A stretch of 64,000 nt of DNA from Corbicula japonica (lineage: Eukaryota; Mollusca; Bivalvia; Venerida; Cyrenidae). The position numbers and the translations under genes were made by a program. Within the stretch, counting starts at the first letter, position 1. Every line of letters begins with the position of its first letter. The notes under the pieces were generated by a model. That model saw nothing but the letters and a program-made list of their open reading frames with translations, was not told the origin of the DNA and made no database searches. Positions 37,890 through 50,464 of the stretch are shown in pieces. Location: assembly GCA_038501625.1 (NCBI GenBank), contig JAZAYU010000010.1, forward strand, positions 10,310,604 through 10,374,603. Reading direction: 5' to 3'.

Positions 37890-38478
37890 TCTTTTGATTT
37901 GATCCTAGTTCTCATGATTGCTGAGCAAGTCTCTGGATTTGCTCCTAGTTCTCGGTATTGCTAGATTTTAGTTCTCAGGATTGCTGGATCTTAGATCTTA
38001 GAATTACTTGATCCTTATTTTTAGGACTGCTTGCTGGATCCTGGTTCTTAGTATTGCTTGCTGCATCATAGTTCTAAGAATTGCTGGATCCTGGTTCTTA
38101 GTATTGCTTGCTGGATCATAGTTCTAAGAATTGCTGGATCCTGGTTCTTAGTACTGCTTGCTGGATCATAGTTCTAAGAATTGCTGGATCCTGGTTCTTA
38201 GTATTGCTTGCTGGATCATAGTTCTAAGAATTGCTGGATCCTGGTTCTTAGGATTGCTTGCTTGATCCCAGTTCTTAGAATTGCTGGATCCTGGTTCTTA
38301 GGATTGCTTGCTTGATCCCAGTTCTTAGAATTGCAGGATCCTGGTTCTTAGGATTGCTTGCTTGATCCCAGTTCTTAGAATTGCTGGATCCTGGTTCTTT
38401 GGATTGCTGGATCCTAATTCTTAGGATTGTTGGATCGTAGTTCTAAAGATTGCTGGATCCTAGTCCTTAGGATTGCTG
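37890..38478 (+). repeat. Minisatellite with 50-bp higher-order units
   Basis: The monomer of about 24 bases is TTGCTGGATCCTAGTTCTTAGGA. From 38041 to 38391 two monomer types (GGATCCTGGTTCTTAGTA and GCTGGATCATAGTTCTAAGAA) alternate in exact 50-base register, with CTGGTTCTTA at 38041, 38091, 38141 and so on. Flanks are single monomers. Confidence 0.95.
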
Positions 38479-38557
38479 TATCCTTAATGCTGTATTTTTT
38501 TGACAAATTTTAAATACAGATTATATTTGAGAATTTTAAGAAAACATTTTTTTCTTA

Positions 38558-38718
38558 TCAGGGTAGTGGGGGTGCTCAGTGGGGTTGCTCTAACTAACAT
38601 TATAGGCAACAATATTGAATTTTCATGGAGATTTTGGCTAGAATGTTGGAAAATATCGTGCAACTACCCTAAGACTTCCCAAACTACCCCATTCTGGAAA
38701 TCTTGCATCCGACCGCGC
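38558..38718 (+). repeat. Family C element
   Basis: GCTCAGTGGGGTTGCTCTAA, GAGATTTTGGCTAGAATG and TCTGGAAATCTTGCATCCGA. Starts about 80 bp after the minisatellite. Confidence 0.8.
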
Positions 38719-40337
38719 ATTGTACATGTACTATGCCATATATGCCAATTACGACATTATGCTTCTGAACTTAAGTTTACATAAAACACCGTCATCAATT
38801 CGTTGACATGCTTCTTTTTATTTTTTTCTGTCAAGTTTTGATGTCCATATTAACTTGTATGGACGTGCAGATATGCAGTAAGGACATGCCATATTACAGC
38901 AGTGATTGCTTTAAAATGACGGAACATAAAAATAAACGTCAATTTTTATGTCTTCGAAATGCGTGGATATTACCAATTTCACCGTTTTTACAATTGACCA
39001 AATACGAATAAATTAAATTAAATTCTGCACACCTGTTGTAGGACATGGATTTTCATGTTCACCACTATTGTAATTACCTGATATTGATACGGAAGACATG
39101 AAAGTAGGCGTGTAGAATTAGTGTCACACTGTCACGTGGTATTGTCATGTGACGGCCTCGCGCACATCCGGGAATCTTCAAGTACAGTTCCCTGTCCATC
39201 ATGGCGGATCAATATGCCAAACATACAATAACAGATTAACCCTACACTGCCAGAAGTTCACCCAAACGAAACTTTAGCCAGTGGTTTGACTGACTTGTCA
39301 ACTGAAAGGTTCATGGCTCAATAGAATCGTACAAAAAAGAATTTGCGCTTCGGGATAAGCACACCTGTTTTACCAATGGCAAAAATTAAACAATTTTGGT
39401 GTGCAGAAAATTGCCCATATCTCTTTTTGATATGTTTACGAAGTTTCTGGTTTCATAAAATATCTTAAAATTAGAAGAAATTGGGACAGACGAGGGGAAA
39501 GAGCCAGATGGAATGTTTTCTTTGACGTCTCCAATACAAATTCCGTCCATCTCATTTCGAAGTTCTGTCAGGAAATGAATATCATTTTAAAATGATGATG
39601 CCACCCGAGTCTTATTCGATGACTCTAATGAAAGACTGCAATTGAAAATCAAGCGCAATCAATTTATTTTTGCGATAATTTACAACTCCTTTTCATGATT
39701 AATGATAGCGCCGGTGCAGATTTACGTCTAAATTTATCTAAACACCCGCAAGGACAAAAAAATCAAAGGACTTTAGTTAAATGAACAGGCTTTCGAGTAA
39801 TGAACAATATTGTCCTCAAATAATAGCACAGAAACGGAAACGGTCTCAATTAGCTTCAAGGAGGGTAATTTAGAACCTTAAGTTGCATATTTTGAGACAT
39901 TGACGAGATGTTTGATAGGCAAGATCCCTTCTCAAACCAGACATGCAGTCGAGGAGAGCTCATTTTACCCTTGATTAACGTTTGATACATTTTAATATAC
40001 GTTCGAATCAATTAAGTTTGATTTCTCATTAAAATCGACGATATGTGTATCGTCATCAAAGGACAGACAACATTTGATGTTTCGAAGTGTGAAATTGGAG
40101 CCATCAAATCTCTTTAATGAACTATATACGTTGTAAGAACTAGATGTTTATTGCTATTCAAAACGCCTTTTCAGGTTCATTTACTTTATCAATATTTCCA
40201 AATTTATTTTTTGTGAATGCGTTTTTTTTTGGTCGCGTACTCTTTCGTCTTTGAACATGAGCTGTAGCAGCCTGTATTGCTTGTAAATGTTCAGTTTGTT
40301 CTGCTATGTCATGTGATGTCCTGTCTGCACTGTGCCA
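38719..40337. other. No feature recognised
   Basis: No supportable gene. Confidence 0.45.
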
Positions 40338-40470
40338 AAGATCATAAACTAGTAATGAAATTCTGGCTTGTGGTCGGTCAATTTAGAGGCCGAGTTCAAT
40401 TTCAGCCAATCAGATGTTAAGTAATGTATTCTAGTCACAAATTTTAATTTTCATGATCTTGGGGGCGTGT
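40338..40470. repeat. Family B palindrome copy, diverged
   Basis: AAGATCATAAACTAGTAATG, ATTTCAGCCAATCAGATG and TTTTCATGATCTTGGGG. Confidence 0.7.
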
Positions 40471-40559
40471 TTTGATTATTGTTTCTTCTTTATTTATCAC
40501 GTGTGACCTTCTGCTTCATTGTACATGTATATGGTCGGTAAGTCGTAGTTAAAAAGTAA

Positions 40560-40799
40560 AAGGTTTGCAATGCGGTTATTTGTGTTGTTGGTGATGCTGC
40601 TTCTTTATCTTCTTCTTCTGTTGCTGCTGTACCCGTTGTTGTGGTCTTAAACATTCGTAATTGCAGTAATGTGTATTGTTATTGTTGTTGTTGTTGTAGC
40701 TGCTGCTGCTGCTGCTGCTACCGCATCTGCTGCCGCCGCTGCTGCTGCTGCAGTTGCTGCTGTACTCTTTGTTTGCAACATGAGTAATGTGTATTGTTG

Positions 40800-40830
<31 letters not shown>

Positions 40831-40920
40831 TATCGCTTCTACTGCCGCTGGTGTTGCTGCTGTACTCTTTGTTTACGATTGGAGTAATGTGTATTGTTGT
40901 TGTTGTAGTTATTTTTTTCG
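40560..40920 (+). repeat. Compound TTG/CTG trinucleotide locus in tandem blocks
   Basis: AGTAATGTGTATTGTT recurs at 40665, 40783 and 40883. Each is followed by TTG then CTG triplets and GTTGCTGCTGTACTCTTTGT. The poly-Ala/poly-Cys frames are artefacts. Confidence 0.92.
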
Positions 40921-42540
40921 ATTATCGTGACATAGACATTCGCACAAGATACCGCTTTACTCCATCACACATAAGATCGACATCACTTTCTAAGGGTTCA
41001 TTACATATTACTTAATTCAAAATAAATCGTTGCTCACAACAAAGAAATACGCGATATTGAAACTTGCGTAACTTCTTTGTTTTCGGTGACACTTTCAATT
41101 AGCCCGAAATGTGAACATCAAAATGGATGATTTTAGAATATTTGATACCGAGAACAACAAAATGACATTCCTATCAAATAAGCAACCAATACCAAATCCT
41201 AAACTCAATGAGAAAATACTCAGTGTTCAAAATTACTGTTTATTACGGGTGTACATTTTCGGGGAGGAGAGGGGCATTGAGTTACTTGTAGATGCAGGTT
41301 AAAACGATGCTTATTATCAAATCAAAATGTTGTAAACTTTTACGTAAACAAATGCTTTAAAAAGCCTTCTCAAATTGCATTTTTATTTGGGATGGGAGAC
41401 GGAGGTCATGCTGAGGGTGGGGATGGTGGGGGTGGGGGATAGTGGGGGTGGGGTATGAGTTGGAGGAGTGTAGAGGTAAACGCCAGGTGCCATTCCGGAA
41501 ATTATTTCTTACAACAGCGCCCATTTGAACCTTTCGTAAGCTAGCCGGCTAACTTACTCGAATTAATAAAAGAACTCGAACCGGAGTGGTAAGAGGGCTG
41601 TTAATGACACCCAAATACGCTACCGAGTAGATTACGGGGGGGGGGGCTATTATTAATTAAATGTATTATTGTATATTTAGTTTATAAACAGTTCAGCTGT
41701 TATATACTCACTGCACGGAAACTTAAATCTCGCAAGATATTTGTTGTTTACAAATAGGCGAACACTGCTTAGTGGACGTAAAGAACCCTGTCGTCCAGTC
41801 AGCTCTTTTGACAAGTATTTTGCACTGAGAATAAATGTGTCGTTAAAATGCAAAATCCATGTTCATTTGCATTTTTCTTATCAGTGGATAAAAGGATTTT
41901 GTTGCTTTTACTGCTAATTGTATGTAAGTAAATAAAACGACGCGTAGGTTTGATGTGGATTCGAAATTCGGCTTACTTTTTTACGCAGCATGAATTCTTA
42001 ATAGCTTATGTACCAAATTCGTGTTTGGGCTTGTTCACTTCATCTATCTTGTATCACAGGAGTAAATTCAAACCACATCCATTTAGAAATCTTTTAAGAA
42101 AATATTAATGTACATTTACGCGCAAAGATGAAGATTTTGATCGCCTGAGGAAAATTGAATTAATTTACAAACATAAGGACTAGCACGAGCCTTTCATAAC
42201 GAAGATAGAATAAGAAGAGGCCCTGTGCTAATTTTTAGCCATATGTTGCTTTTACTTTTTGTTGTTTTCTTCATAGGGGAAATGATATTTTAGTACACAA
42301 TGCCTTTTGTATTCCCAACTTGAGGCATTTTGCTCGCAGCCGGGAACTTTCCGAATATAGTTAATAGTATACCCCTACAATATGTAAACATAAAAAACAA
42401 CTACCTATCAATTATAAATCATATGTAAACAATATCAGCAAACACTGATAACTACTAATATTTTTATTAGTTTTTTTGTTTGACAAAAGCGTTGTTCTTT
42501 TCCCTTAATACGTGTTATTGTTAAATACTTTGTTTCTTCT
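40921..42540. other. No gene; G-rich tracts at 41400-41460 and 41636-41646
   Basis: GGTGGGGGATAGTGGGGGTG-type sequence and a G11 run; otherwise nothing. Confidence 0.5.
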
Positions 42541-42600
42541 TCTCAAAAGATGGCAGCACCGGTTCACAAAATCGAGGATTCGAGTCCCATAAAGTGCTCA
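42541..42600 (+). repeat. tRNA-like B-box remnant
   Basis: GGATTCGAGTCCC (42574 region) fits the pol III B box and GGTTCACAAAATC could be an anticodon loop remnant. A family C copy begins 48 bp later. Confidence 0.35.
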
Positions 42601-42647
42601 AAGTGATTTCCCAAAATCCATGGTGTGAAAAATGAAGCCAACAACAT

Positions 42648-42816
42648 GCAGGGGCGGACCAGAGTGGGTATAGTGGGGTTGCTCGAACCCCTTTTTGAAC
42701 AGCAACATTAAATTTTATGAGGATTTCGGCAAAAAAGTTAAAAATTATCACGTGACTACTCTTAGATTACCCCAAAACGAATCCCCATTTCTAGAAATCT
42801 TGCATCCGACCCTGAA
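42648..42816 (+). repeat. Family C element, full length
   Basis: CAGGGGCGGACCAGAGTGGG at the start, AGTGGGGTTGCTCGAACCCC, CAGCAACATTAAATTTTATG and the end CTTGCATCCGACCCTG. Confidence 0.85.
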
Positions 42817-45339
42817 CATCTCAGTGGACCAATTTAAAATCGTTATTATAATTTAAAATAATATTATAATCAAAGCATTGAAAGTGCTGATAGGTCGGCA
42901 TACCTATGTTGAAAATAAGAACTACTTTTCGGCGAATCTTAGGCTTGCAGTTTGTTACTATTATTAGACCAGTTGAGACTGCAAGAGTCAGAAAACTGAT
43001 ATCTCGTGTCTGTCGACCCAATAAGGGCCTCCGCGATATATTCAAATATAATCAAAAGACACCACGCGACGTATACTTACCAGCACGCTTACAATCTTCT
43101 TCCATTAAATTTGTCATAATCCATCAGAAGAATTTTTTATTTTACGTGTCACCTGAAGCGAAAAGGGAAAAACAAGTTATTGCATACCTGGCGGTGAAAC
43201 GATTATTTATCAAAATACATTAAGTTAAAGGATTTTATCAGACATGCGAAACCTCCTCAACCGGATTCTAATATATACTAGTCATATGGTTTTAAGGTCC
43301 AATCCATCCAACATTATTGCGAGAACGCAAAGTTTACATAATTTCAAGAAATAATTTGAAATAATCGTGTTCTTTGCATTTGTATGAAGTACAATATCGG
43401 ATAATAAAAAAGGCCAATGGCTTTGTTTTAGCCCTTTTTTGCTATTTAATGTTCGTTATTTTCTTCATATTTAAATTTCAGATAAGTACATAATACATTT
43501 TCTATCACTAAAGGATACACTGCTCACAGGGATATGTCGGCTTCCAAACAACGCACTGACAAATATCTGATATTTTCCTCAGCAAACATCGGCTATTTTG
43601 AAACCGATTAAAGTACTTACAGCATTAACGAAATACAATTACCGAAGCAAGTGTAGCATTTAATTTCGAATCGAATGATTTTATTCAACCTGCATTATGC
43701 AACACGTTACCTCACATTGAAGCTGTAATCTGTTTGTACCGCCACATTCCATCTGTACAAAAATAGGGAAAAGATTAAACGAGAACTTTCAAAAATTGGT
43801 TATCTTTCAGTCAGTTAATGTATGTCAATAATAGAAAAATAACTTTTATTACTTTTTAATACGTTTTCATCACGAAAATTAGGTAAATTAGTGATATTTT
43901 CTTCGTTTCAATCACTCGGTTAAGGACGACGCAAAAATTTGTTGCACTAACGCTAATCAGAGCGCACAGATATTTGGAATCAAAGAAATTTAAATAAGAA
44001 ATGCAAAATTATAAAGATATAATCGTTTTATTAAAAATAAATAGATATAAACACTTTTTATTCTATCAGCAAGCAACTTACATCCGATGGCACCGATTAC
44101 ATAAATTGATATTTTTTATCCTATATTAACAAAAAAAAATCATAACTTATACTCGCGCTCTGTATTATCGATCCATCTCTATTACCGGCGTAAATAAGTT
44201 ATGTAGTCATGCATTTCCATATTTAATATTTTCGACCTAGATTTGCCGAACTCTGTCATTTCTTGGTAAATAATAACAACAACAACAACAACATTTATTC
44301 TCACTAAAGCAAAAACATTGCTTCTTGCATACAAACAACATAATTCATTAACATAGTCATGAAGTCTAAAATGACACGATATGACAAATAATGATTTAAA
44401 TTGGAAAAGGAATTCCTAAAAGAGAAACTTTATGGTGAGCAGATATACATGTAGACTTCTAAACTTGAAAAATTACGTCGATAATTATGTTAGTTATTTT
44501 CACTAAAACACAGAAACTATAAGCTTAACTAAACTAAACTGCATAAGTAACATAGAGATTTTTACAAGTACGTCGATAATACAGCGTTCCAGACTTTGTG
44601 GAAATTTTAAACTTTCGGAAAACTGTTGTCCATAATTTTCTAACATAGGGAGCAAACGTGCCAGACATATTCGAGGGGAAGAACTTGAAACAATCGTTTA
44701 GGAGAAGCGGCGGAATGCACTACTTGTAATCTCTTGACAAAAATCTACAAAAATAAAACTAATAAACATAAAGAACAGATATCCAAAAATCTTCACAGAT
44801 TCTCAATTACAAAGTGATGATTTTGGATATTGCAAAGAATTTTATTCATATCAGGACCATCAAAATTTAACACCCTCTGACTCAGGACTGATCGAGACGG
44901 TGATCGTCGACTTCTCTGGTTTATTTGCCTTTGTTTATTTTATGGGACCATAATGTCCAACCTACGGACGATTTGTTTACTTCCCTGAAGCGAAGATCGC
45001 TATCTTCCCCATCTTAAGATACGTATCATCTCTCTTTAAACAAATTAGAAAATGTCTCGTAAGATTTTCGGTAATTTATAACAAATACCATGACGTTATC
45101 AAACGAATGGTCAAATCGCTTGAATAAACACTGAAATCCCGACTAATTTGATAGTTTTTGGCAATTTTATTACGGTTCATGCTATCGCACAGTTTTTTTT
45201 TCAAGTTGGATAACCCCTCGTAATATACAGAAACTGGAAACATTTAACCAAAATCAGAATGCTTGTTTTGTAATATAGTTAGTGTCCGTGTCTTTCTTAA
45301 AAAGGTCTTATAAAAAGCCACGTTTTCATCAAAGGATCA
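42817..45339. other. No gene recognised
   Basis: The 105-codon frame at 42906-43223 has no recognisable motif and no splice context. An ACA repeat lies at 44272-44292. Confidence 0.45.
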
Positions 45340-45349
45340 GCAGAAGCCC

Positions 45350-45725
45350 GACCTAGGTAGCACGGTAGCCCTCCACTTACTCACACTCAAGCAGAGTCAT
45401 TCAGGGGAGAGACATAGAGAGTGCCAGTTTATAACGGGACCAGTTTTAAACTAGACGCCGCAATTAGCCAAAACAGAGAGTCTGATAGGATACAATCTGG
45501 AAAATACATGGGATTCAAACCAAGAAATCAGCTTAACACTTGCCCCGCATGTTTCTCATATGGACAAACATCTAAAACATTGCCGAGTTGAATTAACTCC
45601 TACCCACTCCAGGACGCCTTTTTGGAACATTTTGCATGCAAAAGCGCACACAGAAAACTAAATTAGCCTTTAGCACTGTCAAGCAATATGGGCGGGCAGT
45701 ACCTGATGACCCAACGCATATCCTA
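45350..45725 (+). repeat. Dispersed repeat of about 380 bp, copy 2
   Basis: GGGATTCAAACCAAGAAATC, AACACTTGCCCCGCATG, CATATGGACAAACATC and CTCCTACCCACTCC; pairs with 21290-21680. Confidence 0.45.
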
Positions 45726-46919
45726 AAAGCGCCTGAATATTAACTAGCAATAAAAGGATGACAGGATTAAAACTATCATCACATAACGACGTAACTTGTT
45801 TTACTATTATCTACATAATATTAATACTGCTTGTTAATTTGTAGTGTAGCTGGACCCCAAGTCATACAAGTACGGCGAGAGTTCCTTGCCATCCATGCAA
45901 GAGACAGACACAGTACATACCATCCGTGTCCCCTTTTAACAGGATAGTTCAAGTATGCCCATATACTGCAACCCAATGTAATTGACATTCTGCATTGTTT
46001 GATATAGTCAATCAAATACCAGTTCTTCTATTGAGCCTAGATTGACTCTCGCAGACCCGTATTAACATTGACGAGTCTTCGAGCTCCAGGTTTAAACATA
46101 AGCCAACCATCTTTAAGGAGACTTTCGAAACTGTCAGTTTTTATATCATTGCTTCTAGGGTGGTGGGGTTGCGAGTCTTGCAAACAAAATGTTTTAAACC
46201 ATGCCAGAAAACATGTTTGTTATCCTTAACCACATGTCGCACATTGCACTTTTGTTATGGTTGTACTTTATAAAAATAAACTCTGGGGACGGCTAGTCGA
46301 AGGTATTAAAATTTCTGTCGCACCAAATTTGTACATTTCTTATCTCACCTGTAAGATAGCACTTCCGGTCAAACGCATCCGAACAATCGTTTCAAGCAGA
46401 CGACACCTAATTGAAGATGGTCACATGAAATTGAAGATTTAATTAATAGGATATTTGTGGTCTTTGGGATAACCGAAACACCTTAGTAACAATTTACAAG
46501 TTTAATTTACATGTCAGTGATACGATATCCCGTTGGGTGATAAATGCCGCACTGTCCGCGCTTGTGTAAACAACTGGTCATCTAGTCTATTTGCATACGT
46601 CCCGGACAATAGAGGAAATTCTTAATAAATTACTTGTAAGGTCGAACTCCGCTTGATTGAAACATTTATTACGAATGTCTGTCAGTGCCGCCATATATCT
46701 CTGCTCAAGTACCTCCCGAGAAAGCGAGACTGTTTTAGAGAAGAAAGCATAACTCGCCAAACTGACCAGTAGAGCTCAGTTTTACAGTTTTATCATACCT
46801 TAGTGCAAAAATCGTGTAACTCCTTCTTATTTCAAATGTACTCACTAAGGTAACGATAAATATGTTCTGCTAATTAATCGTGAAAATGTCTAATTTTCTT
46901 GGATTTCACGCGTTCGTTG
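45726..46919. other. No feature recognised
   Basis: No supportable gene. Confidence 0.45.
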
Positions 46920-47012
46920 CCCAAGGTTATAAAACTGAGTCGCCATTTCAGCCAATCAGATACTTGAGATTTGAGACTGGTTTCCAAACTCAGTTTTATA
47001 ACCTTCAACCCG
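46920..47012. repeat. Family B copy with collapsed left arm
   Basis: AAGGTTATAAAACTGAGTCG joins straight to CCATTTCAGCCAATCAGATA. The right end CTCAGTTTTATAACCTT is perfect. Confidence 0.85.
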
Positions 47013-47387
47013 TGTCCGTGTTGAGGACGGGGTGCAATGCAAGTCGATCTTAAAATGAACCATGATAAGTGATGTGCTATAAACTACACCGTATTTCTTT
47101 CAAAAAAGCTTTTAAAACAATAAATCGCGGCCATTAAAACGTCAAAACATAAGTTGATACGGCATTTACGAGATCTTATGACAAACCTCTATATATCAAC
47201 AGTGACCTAGACACGATGTCACACTGGTCTGGGAGCTTAAAACGGTTTAAAAACTCACACTATCTGAAGAACCTAAAATGTAAAGTCGGTGTTACAAAAT
47301 TCACCGTTCAGTTTCTTATGGCCAATTTCGATTAATACTAATATACACGTGTTTAAGCTGACAATGTATACATAGATACTGTTGAAT

Positions 47388-47655
47388 CTCGAAAATAAGA
47401 GCATAATCGCTATTGTTGTAAATTTGTAAATAAACTTGCATTTTCAAACCCGTCTTTCCTCTTCAAAAATGTTTGATGCATATGTGAATTATGCGCGAGT
47501 CTTTTGGTGTCATTTGTATAAAAAAAATTAGCGTATAGTCGCTCAATTTAAGTTTTAAGCGCATATCAAAAATAAGCGCATAATCTGCTGCTTGGATATA
47601 GGCGCATATCAAAATTAAGCGTATATTCGGCGGTTAAATTGGCAGACAAATACCA
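47388..47655. repeat. AAGCGCATA-containing repeat cluster
   Basis: AATAAGAGCATAATCGCT at 47394. AAGCGCATATC, AAGCGCATAATC, GGCGCATATC and AAGCGTATATTCGGCGG follow between 47556 and 47635. It resembles internal repeats of pogo-like ends. Confidence 0.4.
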
Positions 47656-48367
47656 CCCTATGGACCTTAGTACGATACACTTTCCTCCTAAGTATTCATG
47701 TCTTGCTGTTTTTTTTGCACCGATAAAACTTCATGATTCTAATTGGATTTCGTCATAAAAAAAGAAATAAAAACATTCAACACGCTACAATTCCTTTTGT
47801 ATTGAAAAGCTTATGGCCTTATCCGAAAATGGTGATCAGTCATCTTTTAATAATTGATTATCGCGCGACGGTAGGTCTCCATATACGGCACCTCGGGGCT
47901 GTTTATTCAAAGACGGTTGTATAATTTACGGTAACCTTGATAACCGAAAGGTTGAAAATAAACGATATTCGAACATTTAATTTGTGCGTAAAATTGGACT
48001 AAAGGCTCAATATCATTAGCGCACAAAAGGAAACGTTTCTGATGAAGAATGAACAATACATTAACATTAGACAAAATCTCTAACGGTCTCTATTGAAAGT
48101 TGCAACGATCCAGATCTTGATACAATTGTAACGTACTGGTTTTTTTAATGCGGAATGTAATACGTAAGACAGAGGAGGTTTTTATGCGACATTTTAATGG
48201 TATTGTCAAACAAGAGAAAACAAAGCGTCGACTTCACCACCTGAGTAACAAATAAAACAACAACAACAAGAATCAATGGTCATCAGAATGCGAATTTAAG
48301 ATGAAATATCATACTGAAAATTTAGTGCATACAATATACTCACACAAAAAAACGGTCGTATTCCGCC
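47656..48367. other. No feature recognised
   Basis: No supportable gene. Confidence 0.45.
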
Positions 48368-48530
48368 GATTAACGGTTACCTGGAGTCGAATGCAAGATT
48401 TCAAGACACGAGCGTTCGTTTGTGGCAGTCTTACGGTAGTTTCATGATTTTCAACGTTCTGGCCAAAATCTCCATGACAATTAAATATTGATTCGAGCGA
48501 CCCCCAACTCCTCTGGAATATTCCATGGTT
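48368..48530 (-). repeat. Family C element
   Basis: GAATGCAAGATTTCAAGACA, CGTTCGTTTGTGGCAGTC and GACAATTAAATATTGATTCG. Confidence 0.75.
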
Positions 48531-49517
48531 ACTTAATATTAAGTAAATAGTAAAAAAGATGGGACAGTCGTACGTGGGTTGACCATTATCTAGACACATT
48601 GTCACCCGAGCTGTGATTGTTGGCAAAACGCAAAGATGTGGTTCTGAGAACTTCATCAAAAATACAAAGCATTTAGCTGGCTGTTATTTTAAACATTCAC
48701 ATGACAGACCACGACAACCGTTAAAATAAATGCAAAGTAGAACAACAGATCAAAGAAACTGTAAACAAAAAGCAAATGCTATTAAACTTTCGTAGCGACC
48801 CTTATTTCAGACTTTTAAAGGAAAATTTACCGTCAATCTTCAAATTATAGTCCTATGCCCGTTTTGTAAATGGTTGATTAATTAGAAATGTACACATATT
48901 TATACGGCCCTATTGGTCAAGTTTTTGTATTTGACCACTGACCAGAGTGAGCATTAAGCCAAGACAAAACCCTTTAGGACATTTGAATGACTGGTCAGTC
49001 TGACCCCATTTTGTTTACATTTTAAGGTCGATCAAAGAGCCTCATAGTCAGAAGCAACTTAAGACAGCTTTGAAGTATAGCGTTAACAGTAGTGCTTGAT
49101 TTATTGAAAATAAAATATTGCTTTTGTTTAAATTTTCATTAAAATCTCTGCATTATGCTTAATCAAAGACATTGCGTGCATACCACTTCACCCCGAGCAA
49201 GGACTTCTGCGTATATCATCGTTTACTTTTTGTGAACACGCTGATAAATATATAACAAGTTGATTTAATTCGAAATTGCAACTAAAATATCTAACGAACC
49301 AATAAATATTTAAGGTTTTTTCTTTCAAGTGTTTCGTTTTTAGTGCAATTTTGACTGTTAATGTTGTGCGAATGTTTTGAACCGATGGTAAATCGTAATT
49401 GACCGTAATAAATAATATCGCACAAGTTCAACTGACAAAACCCACATACACACCACAAAACCCGCAGCTTGGCTACAAAAGCAGACGCATCCCTCAAAAT
49501 GGACTCTTGTACCATAT
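48531..49517. other. No feature recognised
   Basis: No supportable gene. Confidence 0.45.
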
Positions 49518-49688
49518 GCAGGGACGGGTCCCTAGCGGGCTCAGTGGGGTTGCTCGAACCCCCATTTAGCAGTAATATTTAATTTTCATGGGGATTTTGG
49601 CCAGAAAGTTTGAAATTATCATGTTACTACTGTAAAACTGTCCCAAACGAATCCCGTCGGCCCATGGATTCTTGCAGCCCTACCTTAG
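49518..49688 (+). repeat. Family C element, full length
   Basis: CGGGCTCAGTGGGGTTGCTC, GCAGTAATATTTAATTTTCA, GGGGATTTTGGCCAGAAAG and CTGTCCCAAACGAATCCC. Confidence 0.85.
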
Positions 49689-50294
49689 TCTGTAGGTTTG
49701 AATTAGAATTAGGTTTGGTTCATGCATGTTTGAAGGTATTTACATGGTTGTTTGAATGAATTTACCGACCGAATAGGGAACGTTGAAGACCCTGACCGAT
49801 CAAGTGTGGGTGGTTGCATGTAAGACTATCTGCCATCTATTAAAATTGAATAAGCCCACCCAAGTTAGACATTCATTTGACTGCCCTTTTCAAAATTCTA
49901 CTGTGTTTCATTGTTTCAAAGATAAAAATGTCAAAAAATAACTTTTAATTTTTGTTAACACGTGAAATTGCTTTGTGAACATATTTGACATTTGGCGCCG
50001 GCGTACGGCGAAACTTACTGTCGATTGTACATAATGTTTGCGTATATGCGTATGAAATTGGGTATTGTCCAAAATATAGGCTTTGGTCTTATTCTGTTTT
50101 TTTGGGGGCGGTTCAACTTATATATTATCTTAGCGAAGCATCTTAGATGTCCTCTTTGCCTGGTTGGGATACAAACACCCTCCCCTGGTGTCAGACAGCA
50201 CCCCCGCCCATCCCACAGGCATATAACTTTAAACATGTCTGTGGGGATAGACGCCATCATTATGAGGCGGTTGGGGAAACAACGAGAACACATA
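49689..50294. other. No feature recognised
   Basis: No gene; opens into the 39-bp array. Confidence 0.4.
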
Positions 50295-50464
50295 GAACGT
50301 CTTATGGGCACAGACATTCGTAGTGCCAAGCAGGAACGTCTTATGGGCACAGACATTCGTAGTGCCAAGCAGGAACTGCCAAGCAGGAACGTCTTATGGG
50401 CACAGACATTCGTAGTGCCAAGCAGGAACGTCTTATGGGCACAGACATTCGTAGTGCCAAGCAG
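50295..50464 (+). repeat. 39-bp minisatellite, four identical units
   Basis: Units at 50295, 50334, 50387 and 50426 start GAACGTCTTATGGGCACAGA. A 14-base partial unit (GAACTGCCAAGCAG) sits between the second and third. All four units are identical, pointing to recent expansion. 39 is divisible by three, so long frames exist on both strands. Confidence 0.97.

Noticed and set aside
40669..41015. Frames rich in Ala, Cys, Leu and Val
   Set aside because: Translations of the TTG/CTG triplet tract.
42906..43223. 105-codon plus-strand frame
   Set aside because: No motif, no splice context, composition like surrounding sequence.
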